Origin: Alistipes sp.
GTDB taxonomy: Bacteria > Bacteroidota > Bacteroidia > Bacteroidales > Rikenellaceae
Assembly: GCA_020026435.1 (NCBI GenBank)
Contig: JAHHQK010000002.1
Span: forward strand, 83,228-147,227
DNA: 64,000 nt
Direction of reading: 5' to 3'
Positions 25,914-33,592 of the stretch are shown one piece after another; the stretch's first letter is position 1, and each line of letters begins with the position of its first letter. The position numbers were made by a program, and so were the translations under genes. The notes under the pieces were generated by a model that saw only the letters and a list, made by a program, of their open reading frames with translations, was not told where the DNA came from and searched no databases.

Positions 25914-25925
25914 CTATGTACGATG

Positions 25926-25969
25926 CAAACATAAAGCGACTACCGGCTTTAACAGATGAACAATGTTCA
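25926..25969 (-). promoter_or_regulatory. late promoter of portal/head genes with palindromic operator
   Basis: Minus strand: GAACATTGTTC (palindrome, 25958-25968), 24 nt, TATGTTTG (25926-25933). The 18-bp block 25952-25969 matches 16931-16948 at 16 positions. The palindrome lies where an upstream activator would bind, and no good -33 element is present, which fits activation. Confidence 0.65.
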
Positions 25970-25970
25970 G

Positions 25971-26255
25971 TTATAAGAATTCCTTGCGCCGACGACGGCT
26001 GATTGCCAGGTGCAACGAACGGATGTCGGCATAGCGGCGTGAGCCGAAGATGTTGTGATAGTACTCTTCCAAACGTTCATACGCCTCGACCTGCGTTGGA
26101 TAGAGATCACACATTCGGCGATAATACCGGATAAAACCATCGGTAGAGAGCAGTTCTCGGTGTTCCGACGAGAGAGGCGCAAGACTTTCAAGCCGTTGCT
26201 CCATATCGGCCCGCAGAGCCAGCTGGTGTGCTGTGTTTCTCCTTCGACGACTCAT
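25971..26255 (-). CDS. small basic phage protein between terminase and portal
   Basis: 94 residues, helical, with Arg-rich ends (MSRRRRNT and SRRRRKEFL). Overlaps the terminase stop by 4 bp (ATGA). No family is recognised; the basic ends suggest nucleic-acid contact. Confidence 0.6.
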   Translation of the reverse strand: MSRRRRNTAHQLALRADMEQRLESLAPLSSEHRELLSTDGFIRYYRRMCDLYPTQVEAYERLEEYYHNIFGSRRYADIRSLHLAISRRRRKEFL

Positions 26256-27925
26256 AGTTGCAACAACCCGCGTTGATTATAGGGATTTTCGTCTTCGGAG
26301 GCCTGAGCTGTCATCCATTCCCCCAAAGCCATAATCGAAGCTACGATACCATCGATCTTCTGCGTTGACTTGGCCTTGTCGGGTTTGATATTGCCGGCCG
26401 GATCGGTCATCACTACGGTCGAAGCGAGCATCCATCGCAACACCGGATTGCCGAAATGTTCGATCTTCCCCGTGAGAACCATCTTCTCAAACTCTTTTGT
26501 GGGAGCGGACATTGAGCCGTAACCCTGCCCGAACGGGTTACACACCATACCTTCGTTCTGCAGATCGATAATTGTCTGCGAGGAGTTCCATCGGTCATAC
26601 GCTGAAGCCTGCAAATCGTAGTCCGCAACAATACGCAGGATATCCGCCTTGACAAAATCGTAGTCGATGACATTCCCCGGTGTAACAGTGACGTATCCCT
26701 CGGCCACCCATCGCTCATAGTTGATGTTCTCCTTTCGGATCTTCTCCTGCATCTTCTCTTCCGGAATCCAAAAGTATGGCAACAGCTGGAAGTGGTCGTT
26801 CTCATGAAACAACAGAACGTAAGCCGTAATGTCCGAGACGTTCGAGAGATCGAGGCCTCCCCAGCAGACACAGCCCTTCAACTCCTCGCGAGGAGTCGTG
26901 CCGATGCATTCCATCCACTTCTCGTCCAGAATCCATGTCCGCTCGGCATCTACCCACAGGTTGAAGTTCTTGGTCAGCACATTGCGTACGGCTTCGGGGC
27001 GATTCTTCGCATCCTTGACCTGATCGGCAAGGTAGTCTGAAGAGAGCGATACCCCGAGATTGGGATTGGACTTGCTCCACATCTTCGGGTCGTCCCACTC
27101 CTCTTTTGAGTCCTGGGTATAGATGATACCAAAGAGCGAGTCGTCCTCGTTCACTCCACGCAACACCTTGATGACATTATCCCGATAGGCATAGCAAGCC
27201 CCCGCTTTGTTGAAACCTGCCGTGGTAATGATAAACATCAACGGCTGGCGGCGAGCTCCAAAAGCAGACTTGAGGACATCGAACATTCCCGAATCCTTAT
27301 GTGCATGAAACTCATCGATAATGGCACAACTCGGATTCAAGCCATCGTGCGTACCGTAATCCGAAGAGAGCGGTTTCATCGTGCCTCCTTTCAGGTCGTA
27401 GACGATCGAGTTGCGAAAAGGTGTGAGATAGTTCTTCAAATCGGTAGCCTTGACAATAGCCACGGCATCCGAGAAGCAGATCTTCGCCTGGTCTTTGATC
27501 GTCGCAGCGGAATAGACCTCCGGACGCGACTCCCCATCAGCAAAGAGCATATAGAGGGCGATGCCTGCCGCAAGAGCGGTCTTGCCGTTCTTGCGGGCAA
27601 TCTCAATGTAGGTGTAACGGAAACGGCGTGTCCCATCGGCATGTTTCCAGCCAAAAATATTCCACACCACAAATTGTTGCCACGGCTCAAGACGAAAACG
27701 GCTACCGGCCCACTTGCCTTTGGTATGCTTCAGGCATTCGATGAAGTGGATGGCACGAATCGCTTCTCTGCGATCAAAAAACCAACCTCTGTCGAGAGCC
27801 ATATCCAGGTCGCGGTAATATCGACCGACAGCCAAACGAACATACTCACACGCCAGAATCTCTCCTGAACGTACCCTCCGGGCGTACTCCTCGGCCAGAT
27901 GTAGTTTCTGCTTCTCTTTACTCAT
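26252..27925 (-). CDS. terL: terminase large subunit
   Basis: 557 residues. ARKNGKTALAAGIALY is the ATPase P-loop region (about residue 115), CAIIDEFHAHKD the Walker B with catalytic Glu, TTAGFN the coupling motif. The C-terminal nuclease has WGGLDLSNVSDITAYV (first Asp) and further acidic residues. Fits the HK97/P27-type large terminase that packages DNA at the portal. Its start overlaps the small subunit gene by 8 bp. Confidence 0.93.
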   Translation of the reverse strand: MSKEKQKLHLAEEYARRVRSGEILACEYVRLAVGRYYRDLDMALDRGWFFDRREAIRAIHFIECLKHTKGKWAGSRFRLEPWQQFVVWNIFGWKHADGTRRFRYTYIEIARKNGKTALAAGIALYMLFADGESRPEVYSAATIKDQAKICFSDAVAIVKATDLKNYLTPFRNSIVYDLKGGTMKPLSSDYGTHDGLNPSCAIIDEFHAHKDSGMFDVLKSAFGARRQPLMFIITTAGFNKAGACYAYRDNVIKVLRGVNEDDSLFGIIYTQDSKEEWDDPKMWSKSNPNLGVSLSSDYLADQVKDAKNRPEAVRNVLTKNFNLWVDAERTWILDEKWMECIGTTPREELKGCVCWGGLDLSNVSDITAYVLLFHENDHFQLLPYFWIPEEKMQEKIRKENINYERWVAEGYVTVTPGNVIDYDFVKADILRIVADYDLQASAYDRWNSSQTIIDLQNEGMVCNPFGQGYGSMSAPTKEFEKMVLTGKIEHFGNPVLRWMLASTVVMTDPAGNIKPDKAKSTQKIDGIVASIMALGEWMTAQASEDENPYNQRGLLQL

Positions 27926-28346
27926 CTCCTGTCACTGTTATCTCTTCAAATTCCGCAAAGTCATTCTTGGGGGTGTTGTTCGCGAGAAGTGCTGCGACAC
28001 GATTACGACTCGATGGAGTCATTCCGAACTCCGTAGCCAGCGACCGTGCAGCTGCCAATGCACCCTCAGCAATCTTGCGTTTGGGATTCACGATAATAGT
28101 TGTACCTTGTTTGGTTTCTATCTCTACGGTTGCCCCTTCGCGCTCGACATCACGCATCAAGTCATGGTACAAGGCCATCTCGCGGGCATACGCCACGACC
28201 AGATCCACACCTGTAACATCCAGCAGGCCTTTGTGAATAAGCTCCGTGGCAACAACGGCAAATATCTTCTTCGCTGTGCCCTTTAACCCTGTACGTGGCA
28301 GAGCCACAACCGCAGTGGTCGGTGGAATCGCCACGCTGTTACTCAT
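27918..28346 (-). CDS. terS: terminase small subunit, P27 family
   Basis: 142 residues from ATG 28346 (an upstream TTG at 28382 is less likely). LKGTAKKIFAVVATELIHKGLL, then YHDLMRDVEREG and NPKRKIAEGALAAARSLATEFG with TPSSRNRV are typical of P27-type small terminases, which recognise the packaging site and end with the TPxSR motif. Confidence 0.85.
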   Translation of the reverse strand: MSNSVAIPPTTAVVALPRTGLKGTAKKIFAVVATELIHKGLLDVTGVDLVVAYAREMALYHDLMRDVEREGATVEIETKQGTTIIVNPKRKIAEGALAAARSLATEFGMTPSSRNRVAALLANNTPKNDFAEFEEITVTGDE

Positions 28347-28398
28347 CCGGCACGGCTGGTCTGTTCCCCGCAGGGATTTCAAGGCATCAGGTATTTTT

Positions 28399-28430
28399 TT
28401 TGCGTCCTTTCATAAAATGCTATATCTTTG
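28399..28430 (+). promoter_or_regulatory. promoter of a small RNA
   Basis: TTTG (28399-28402), 20 bp, TATCTTTG (28423-28430) on the plus strand, a perfect Bacteroidetes promoter pointing away from the terminase, with no normal gene downstream on that strand. Confidence 0.75.
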
Positions 28431-28436
28431 CATTGC

Positions 28437-28632
28437 CTTTCCCTCAATATCAAAAGATAGTCTTTTTAGACTTTAAATCTAAAAAATCTGATTACTATGG
28501 AGATAATAAACTTCATTCTAATCACTTTTGTAAGCTGAGCGTTATGGCAACTCTTTGATGCCGCCAAGGCTCAGATCAAGGAGTGATTCAAAAAACATTA
28601 ATTGTTTCCGCCTTCGGGCGGTTTTCTTTTTT
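28437..28632 (+). ncRNA. candidate phage small RNA (about 195 nt)
   Basis: The span runs from the expected start of the promoter above to a strong terminator. It contains nested complementary segments: AATCACT (28520-28526) with AGTGATT (28582-28588), CTGAGC (28535-28540) with GCTCAG (28569-28574), and GGC (28546-28548) with GCC (28560-28562), giving one long interrupted stem. Upstream, AGTCTTTTTAGACT forms a small hairpin. A 13-codon reading frame (28497-28538, MEIINFILITFVS) overlaps the 5' arm, so a hydrophobic micro-peptide or type I toxin-like role is an alternative. I know no family for it. Confidence 0.55.
28608..28632 (+). terminator. terminator of the small RNA
   Basis: CCGCC, TTCG tetraloop, GGCGG and a long T-run on the plus strand. 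Confidence 0.88.
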
Positions 28633-28859
28633 ATCAATTTTGCACGCGCGTCTTCTCGACTTGGGGCGCGATTGGGTTTGGCAGGGTGTGAAGGAATATG
28701 CCCCCCTATCCCCATACACGAAGTGTAGTTAATTGCACCATTTCCGCGATGCTTTATCAAAGAGTTACGGCGATTTTGGTGGGTCATTCCCAAAATTCAA
28801 ACACTTTGTCATTCAAATCCTTAACACTGCAATTAATCACACCTTCATTAAACTGGTTA
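28633..28859. other. intergenic, no gene seen
   Basis: About 230 bp between the small RNA and the recombinase gene. No minus-strand promoter for the terminase genes is visible. The phage packaging site could lie here, but nothing in the sequence proves it. Confidence 0.4.
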
Positions 28860-29840
28860 TCAACTCTTTAATGTTTCCGAGTTTTTGGTTACCATTGCTT
28901 CGATTATCCGGCTGGGGTTCTGATCCAGCAGACGACGCTTCTGCGCCATATCGATATAGATGCGTGTAGTTGCCGAGGAGGTATGTCCGAGCAGATCCCT
29001 GATAAGCTCGATATCCATGCCGCTCTCAACGAGCAGACTTCCGCAAGTATGACGAAGCGAATGGGCCGTTATCTTCGGATCATTGATGCCAATGGCTCGC
29101 AAACGTTGCTTTACCAGGTGCGAGATGGACTGCGTAGTAAGACGTGTTGAACTCCGACCTTTGCAGTGATTGACAATCAAAGCATCTCCCCATCGAAAAT
29201 CCCGTTCGGCAAGATACTCCTCATAGAGTGTTGCGGTGAATTCGGGGAGTGCCACCACATCATGTTTGTCAAGGTGACCCTTGCGCTGTATGCGAAGCAA
29301 TGTGCGATCTCCGTCACGTGCAACGTCTTCAATATTGATCCGGCACACCTCGCACGACCGCAGGCCATTCAGGAGCATCAGTGCGACGATGAGTTTGTCG
29401 CGCTTGCCCACGATACTCTCCGTGGAGATGCTCTCCAGGAGTTGTTGCGCCTGAAATGCCGAGAGCGGGTACTTGTAGTGTTCGCGCGAACGGATGCTTG
29501 AACGAATGCCCTCTCCGATATCTTCGCAGTAATGCCGCTTGGCACAGTAGCGATAGAAGAGCCGCACGACTGTGATGTAGCTGAAATACGTGTAACGGCT
29601 CTTGCCCTCATAAAGCAACTGTTGCCTGAAAGCGAGGATATCATCACGTCTCGGCTCCCGGGGATCCTTACCCTGCGCAACAAGCCACCGGAACCACAGC
29701 CGTATTTTACGGCGATAGTCGGTCTGCGTTGAAGGAAGACCATCGAGCGAGGCGATCCACTCTTCGATGATTTGATTTAACGATAGCGTTGTTCTCATCT
29801 TCTTTGCCTGATGTAAAAATGGGAGGAATGCAGATGCCAC
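28860..29840 (-). CDS. second tyrosine recombinase (XerC/D-like), intact
   Basis: 326 residues (or 312 from ATG 29798, MRTTLSLNQI, which I prefer). N-terminal SAM-like domain to about residue 115, then the catalytic domain with the full set: Arg in NGLRSCEV, Lys in RKGHLDKH, HSLRHTCG (His-x-x-Arg), LGHTSSATTRIY (His and Tyr nucleophile). Xer-like rather than arm-binding integrase. It sits between HNH/replication and terminase genes, an odd place for an integrase. It could resolve phage multimers, invert DNA or take over integration from the broken attL integrase. Confidence 0.88.
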   Translation of the reverse strand: MASAFLPFLHQAKKMRTTLSLNQIIEEWIASLDGLPSTQTDYRRKIRLWFRWLVAQGKDPREPRRDDILAFRQQLLYEGKSRYTYFSYITVVRLFYRYCAKRHYCEDIGEGIRSSIRSREHYKYPLSAFQAQQLLESISTESIVGKRDKLIVALMLLNGLRSCEVCRINIEDVARDGDRTLLRIQRKGHLDKHDVVALPEFTATLYEEYLAERDFRWGDALIVNHCKGRSSTRLTTQSISHLVKQRLRAIGINDPKITAHSLRHTCGSLLVESGMDIELIRDLLGHTSSATTRIYIDMAQKRRLLDQNPSRIIEAMVTKNSETLKS

Positions 29841-29883
29841 ATGCCATTAAGGACTGATTGCAAACCACCATCCGCACTCCTCC
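29822..29883. repeat. long inverted repeat between HNH and recombinase genes
   Basis: 29822-29836 pairs with 29869-29883: 15 positions, two of them G-U if RNA, with a 32-nt loop. It overlaps the 5' region of the recombinase gene when the upstream start is used and lies before the preferred start at 29798. It could be a leader hairpin or a recombinase site. Confidence 0.5.
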
Positions 29884-29926
29884 GGAAAGATTTACTTCAT
29901 AGGCGATACAATTTAATGGTTAATAA

Positions 29927-30223
29927 CTATTTATCCCGTGCCGATTTACGGCTGTGACATCTGTTGCATAACGATTGCAGATTCTCAATATCCAGCGGAG
30001 CACCGCCCTTATTGATCGGAATGATGTGGTCGACCATCTGTGCCGGGGTGTGACGTCCCTGACGCAGACACTCCTCGCAAAGCGGGTGTTTCTGCAACTG
30101 CACAAGACGTAGCTTCCGCCATGCTACAGATTGATAGAAGGACGTATTGTGATGGCGATATCCCTCATAAGGCTTTCGTAGGGGAAGCCACGGCCGTGGT
30201 GTGTTTCGTTTCAAACGTGGCAT
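29927..30223 (-). CDS. HNH endonuclease
   Basis: 98 residues. CEECLRQG, VDHIIPINKGGAPLD and NLQSLCNRCHSRK give the HNH fold with two Cys pairs that bind zinc and the catalytic His of DHI. HNH proteins of this size near the terminase are needed for packaging in HK97-like phages. Start overlaps the next gene's stop. Its stop is TAG. Confidence 0.88.
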   Translation of the reverse strand: MPRLKRNTPRPWLPLRKPYEGYRHHNTSFYQSVAWRKLRLVQLQKHPLCEECLRQGRHTPAQMVDHIIPINKGGAPLDIENLQSLCNRCHSRKSARDK

Positions 30224-30498
30224 CAGCGTATTATATCGGGGTTAACAGGTAATGACGTATCTTCCGTGCGGAAGCCTTTCACCCGCAGAATTCCAGCTTC
30301 GGGGAAACGCTCTCGCAGTGCCTCTGCCGAAAAATCGAAATAGGCAAAGTCGTCCGTAAAAGCAAACTGCTCATAATCCAGAAGGTTACGGCGCAGGGCA
30401 AGTAGATCGTAGTCATCCCATAACAGGATCTCGCCATTGTGTGTGGCATATTTGCGCTTGCCATTGGTCAAGCAGAAGATTACTCGATACTCTTTCAT
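30223..30498 (-). CDS. small phage protein of unknown function
   Basis: 91 residues, mixed alpha/beta, acidic middle (DDFAYFDFSAEALRERF). No family recognised. Overlaps the neighbours on both sides by 1-4 bp, so translation is coupled within the replication operon. Confidence 0.6.
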   Translation of the reverse strand: MKEYRVIFCLTNGKRKYATHNGEILLWDDYDLLALRRNLLDYEQFAFTDDFAYFDFSAEALRERFPEAGILRVKGFRTEDTSLPVNPDIIR

Positions 30499-30767
30499 AC
30501 CAGGCGTTGTTTATAGTCCTTCAGTTCGATGAACAGTTGTAGCTCCAAGCGAACAATACTTGCCGCAGGATAGCGTCCGCTCTTTCGGCCGCGCACATAC
30601 TTGCGGTGCAGACGTTGCAGGAAAATCTCGGCATCGCGCCTGTCAATCTGCTCCGCGATAAGTTCATAGCCCAATGGTGTATCCGTGGATGGCGGAATGA
30701 TGATCTGGAATCGGTTCTGCGCATAATTGTAGCAGAGGGACACGATTTGGATGGGTATCTCATTCAT
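30495..30767 (-). CDS. small phage protein of unknown function
   Basis: 90 residues from ATG 30767 (MNEIPIQIVSLCYNY). A beta-rich half with IIPPSTDTPLGYELIAEQID precedes a basic half (RKYVRGRKSGRYPA). A longer in-frame ORF exists, but it would overlap the ATPase gene. Unknown function; basic residues suggest DNA contact. Confidence 0.55.
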   Translation of the reverse strand: MNEIPIQIVSLCYNYAQNRFQIIIPPSTDTPLGYELIAEQIDRRDAEIFLQRLHRKYVRGRKSGRYPAASIVRLELQLFIELKDYKQRLV

Positions 30768-30777
30768 AACATACTGA

Positions 30778-31416
30778 TCATTTACGCAGGCTCTCGCCGC
30801 TGAAATGGACACTTCGACACAGATGCGCCAGGCGATCCATCGTGCGCTCGCCATAGCGGTTGTAAATCTGTTCTTCACAGAGGTTCGTAGTGATAAAGAC
30901 CGGACGATGATAGCGCTCGGCCGCATTAAGCACCAGATTGAAACCCTCATATCGTTCGCCATAATCATTGAGCATCGGCTCGACACCCAACTCATCGATA
31001 GCCGGAAACGATGAATGCAACAACCGATCAATGTAAAGCCACGGCCGGTGGCTGCGAAACGTTTGCTGATCGGGAATCTCCCTGCCCATATCCTGCGCAT
31101 GGACGGGCTGCAATACGCGGTTCTTCATACGGAACAGTACTGGGAGAACCCCGTTCAGAATTACGCTCTTGCCCCGTCCGCAATCGCCCATCAGAAGCAG
31201 GCCTTTATCCTGCGTAGAGATCATCCACGCAATAATATCTTCATATTCGGGCAAATGGTGATATTGCTCGAAAGTGGAGTCCACGGAGCGGAAAATTGCC
31301 CGAAAAAGTTGATTGCAGGTCGCCCTGTCTCCCCAAGACCACGACCATATTTCGCGATGATCGAGCACGCCCTCGCGGGTCATCTGCGAAATCAGTTGAG
31401 TAATGTTGTTTGCCAT
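30778..31416 (-). CDS. DnaC-like replication ATPase (helicase loader)
   Basis: 212 residues. Walker A GDCGRGKS (about residue 85), Walker B FPAIDELG, and VFITTNLCEEQIYNRYGERTMDRL (sensor and arginine region) mark an AAA+ protein of the DnaC/IstB class. It follows the replication initiator by 5 bp, which supports a role in loading the host DnaB at the phage origin. Confidence 0.75.
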   Translation of the reverse strand: MANNITQLISQMTREGVLDHREIWSWSWGDRATCNQLFRAIFRSVDSTFEQYHHLPEYEDIIAWMISTQDKGLLLMGDCGRGKSVILNGVLPVLFRMKNRVLQPVHAQDMGREIPDQQTFRSHRPWLYIDRLLHSSFPAIDELGVEPMLNDYGERYEGFNLVLNAAERYHRPVFITTNLCEEQIYNRYGERTMDRLAHLCRSVHFSGESLRK

Positions 31417-31421
31417 AATAT

Positions 31422-31775
31422 CTATCGATTGGTTTCAGTATCCGTTTTGCCTGCATCTCGCAGTTTGTCGATGTAATGTTGTCGCCGTTGCGCATCTTTG
31501 CGCTGCATAATTTGCCCGATACGTTGTCCGTATTGTCGGTCGCATTGTTGTGTCGTATGACGCAACGAGAACAATCCGGCCCAGTTATTCGCCATACTTT
31601 GATCGACAATGGCGGACGCAAGAACGACATCATCCTCCGAGAGCCGACGAAGCATAGTGAGGCATTTTTTTGCGCCCATCTCACTCCGATAGCTCTCATG
31701 CCGCAGTTGCTTGTATTCAAACCAGGTCGCCAGCACCGCACGCCACGGCTCATCAAGAGAATCCAGGAACTGCCC
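31422..31775 (-). CDS. replication initiator, C-terminal part after an in-frame TAG
   Basis: Open frame directly behind TAG 31776-31778 (GQFLDSLDEPWRAVL, then WFEYKQLRHESYRSE, GAKKCLTMLRRLSED, WAGLFSLRHT). This is the usual C-terminal domain of Bacteroidales phage replication proteins of the HTH type, and its conserved start (FLDSLxEPW) lies before the first start codon at 31736. So the two ORFs were one gene. If translated alone it would begin at 31736 with 104 residues. Ends with TAG at 31422. Confidence 0.7.
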   Translation of the reverse strand, partial: GQFLDSLDEPWRAVLATWFEYKQLRHESYRSEMGAKKCLTMLRRLSEDDVVLASAIVDQSMANNWAGLFSLRHTTQQCDRQYGQRIGQIMQRKDAQRRQHYIDKLRDAGKTDTETNR

Positions 31776-32303
31776 CTAATTGAATCGTTGGACTTCTCTC
31801 TTTTTGGCGCAACTTTTTCTCTCTTGCGACGTAGCCGTCAGCTTTTCTTTTTTCTTGATTTTTTCTTTTATAATATCTCTGTTTAGTTTATATATGTGTT
31901 CATTTTGAAACGCAGTCTGCAACACAAAATCCCCATTTGTACCCTCCTGTGTTTCACATTGTATTGCAAACTGTGTTGCAGATTGTGTTGCAGAGTCCGT
32001 TTCAATTTGAAATACAGGAGGACTCTCCAATGCAATAAGCCGATAGGTACAGCAAGTATTGCCCCCGTGCGACCGAAAGGCTATACGCCCCATTTTGCGC
32101 AACCGCTCCCTCTCACGGTAGATTGTGGTGCGTGACAATCCGGTGCGAAGTTCCAAAAGAGAATAGGGAACTTTCATAGCCGGACGCCAGCCACTTCGAT
32201 TGGAGATGGACATCAGAGCATGCCACAACGAAATGGCCGAGGCTGGAAGCGGATTGGCCTCCAACCAATCGTAGAAGAGTTTTATTTCCGTCAGATAGTT
32301 CAT
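31776..32303 (-). CDS. replication initiator, N-terminal part ending in an in-frame TAG
   Basis: 175 residues. YLTEIKLFYDWLEANPL, AISLWHALMSISNRSGW and LLELRTGLSRTTIYRERERL form the winged-helix domain of replication initiators of Bacteroidales phages. A Gln/Thr-rich linker and a Lys-rich helix follow, then TAG after VQRFN. The downstream frame completes a protein of about 294 residues. Loss of the C-terminal domain would probably block replication unless the TAG is suppressed. Overlaps the upstream gene by 4 bp. Confidence 0.75.
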   Translation of the reverse strand: MNYLTEIKLFYDWLEANPLPASAISLWHALMSISNRSGWRPAMKVPYSLLELRTGLSRTTIYRERERLRKMGRIAFRSHGGNTCCTYRLIALESPPVFQIETDSATQSATQFAIQCETQEGTNGDFVLQTAFQNEHIYKLNRDIIKEKIKKKEKLTATSQERKSCAKKREVQRFN

Positions 32304-32650
32304 CGCTTCAACCGGTTATACTGGCGCAGTATACGGTCGAATTCTGTGGCATTATCACCCGTCACGGATTCCACGGAAGATTCACCCGGCTCCAGGGCGT
32401 ACCCCATATGTCGCATGATATCGCGCTTGCTGATACGAATGCCGTTATTACACCTCTTGCGCTCGATGTTGTACTTGATACAGTCCCTATCAAGTTGCCG
32501 AAGGCCCTTGCCCAACATATCAGCGGCCTCCTGCCGCGTGATGTAGACATCACAGGTAGAAGAACCGTCCAGACAACGGAGTTCATTCAGGCTACTTTGC
32601 AACGACAGCAACTCCGTCTGAATCTTATTGAGGATATCAATATACTTCAT
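32300..32650 (-). CDS. helix-turn-helix DNA-binding protein (excisionase-like)
   Basis: 116 residues: an N-terminal coiled-coil segment, then YITRQEAADMLGKGLRQLDR, GIRISKRDIMRHMGY, a MerR/excisionase-type winged helix as found in Bacteroidales mobile elements. It could regulate early genes or assist excision. First gene of the replication operon. Confidence 0.65.
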   Translation of the reverse strand: MKYIDILNKIQTELLSLQSSLNELRCLDGSSTCDVYITRQEAADMLGKGLRQLDRDCIKYNIERKRCNNGIRISKRDIMRHMGYALEPGESSVESVTGDNATEFDRILRQYNRLKR

Positions 32651-32689
32651 AGCATCGCTGTTTTATTCCCGGAACAAAATTCCGAACAA

Positions 32690-32730
32690 TAAAAACAGAA
32701 AGTGCAGGGAGTCCAGGCTGAACTCCCTGC
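32690..32730 (-). terminator. terminator after the RteC-like gene
   Basis: GCAGGGAGT (32704-32712) pairs with ACTCCCTGC (32722-32730), 9 bp, with a T-rich tail on the minus strand. It lies 33 bp behind the TAG stop at 32763, which therefore acts as a real stop. Confidence 0.7.
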
Positions 32731-32762
32731 AATAAAGTTCTCACACCGCTGTAAATCAACAG

Positions 32763-33357
32763 CTAAATTTTAAGACTTCCAGTCAGGCAGGTCACAAGGT
32801 GCGAGATAAAGGCCGCAGGATTACGTTTGATGTTGAGAATAGTATCCCGCTCGTTATAGGCACTCGATTCTGAAATGGAAAGATGCAGTTTCTCGGCTAC
32901 AGATGATACAACGCGGGCATAGGCCGCAGGTTTGCCTCGATCATCAACAATAGCCTCTGCACGGCACAATGCTGTGAGAAGTTCTAACAAATCTCGCTTG
33001 GTGAACTTTTCCAAATTCCACCGGAACGGTGACGATTCGGGCGAGCGTACGGGAATAAATAAATCCGGAAAGGTAAGCCGCTTTTCGTTTTGGGCGATGA
33101 GCGTGTTGATGTTGGCTCGACAACGATGGATTAACGCATTGTGCGGCTCATTTTTTTTTGCGGAGAACCCGCGAAAGTTGGGATTTGAGATCTTGCAGTT
33201 GGAAATCGATCTCGAGATAACCGGCCGTCCCAGCGACAAAATCCCGCAACTTGGCCTGAAATGCAACGAACGCAGCATCCAGCTCCGCATAATCCATCTT
33301 CTGTGAGTCTCCGCTCACAACCGCTTGCATAAAGCGGCAATCGTGTAATTCTTGCAT
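32763..33357 (-). CDS. RteC-like regulatory protein, frame broken at an A9 run
   Basis: A 69-codon ORF (33357-33148, MQELHDCRFMQAVVSG) ends with LRKKK and TGA at nine A residues (33151-33159 on the plus strand as T9). A -1 shift there joins it to a frame that runs to 32763 (NEPHNALIHRCRANINTL, then FRWNLEKFTKRDLLELLTAL, AVAEKLHLSISESSA-like helix, ISHLVTCL). The combined protein of about 195 residues resembles RteC-type regulators of Bacteroides mobile elements. Programmed slippage, a homopolymer mutation or a read error are all possible. The stop at 32763 is TAG. Confidence 0.55.
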
Positions 33358-33514
33358 TGGTTGTAGTTTATGAATTAGGATAAAAGAATCTTTCTACGTT
33401 TTAGAATAATATTCCGACTTTAATACATTTTGTTTATTCAGTTTATTGTACATATAATTTTTCACAATATTGATGTATAATAAACGCCCCATACTTCTTG
33501 AATTATTTTTTTAA

Positions 33515-33522
33515 TATATTTG
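33515..33522 (+). promoter_or_regulatory. -7 box of the restriction endonuclease promoter
   Basis: TATATTTG on the plus strand, with transcription start expected near 33529 and a 64-nt leader before the ATG at 33593. The region 33358-33514 before it is AT-rich and holds no gene. Confidence 0.5.
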
Positions 33523-33539
33523 TAAAGAGAGAATATGTC

Positions 33540-33574
33540 GCATATAGTTTTACGTATTTATGTAAACTATATGC
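33540..33574. promoter_or_regulatory. inverted repeat in the leader of the restriction gene
   Basis: GCATATAGTTT (33540-33550) is the exact reverse complement of 33564-33574 (AAACTATATGC); two more base pairs form inside with one bulge. It lies between the predicted start site and the ATG, so it may be an operator that delays endonuclease expression, or an mRNA hairpin. Confidence 0.55.
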
Positions 33575-33592
33575 TTTTGTCATTATACGAAT

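Noticed and set aside
28440..28600. CRISPR array or tandem repeats
   Set aside because: No regularly spaced repeats are present here or elsewhere in the window; only nested hairpins were found.
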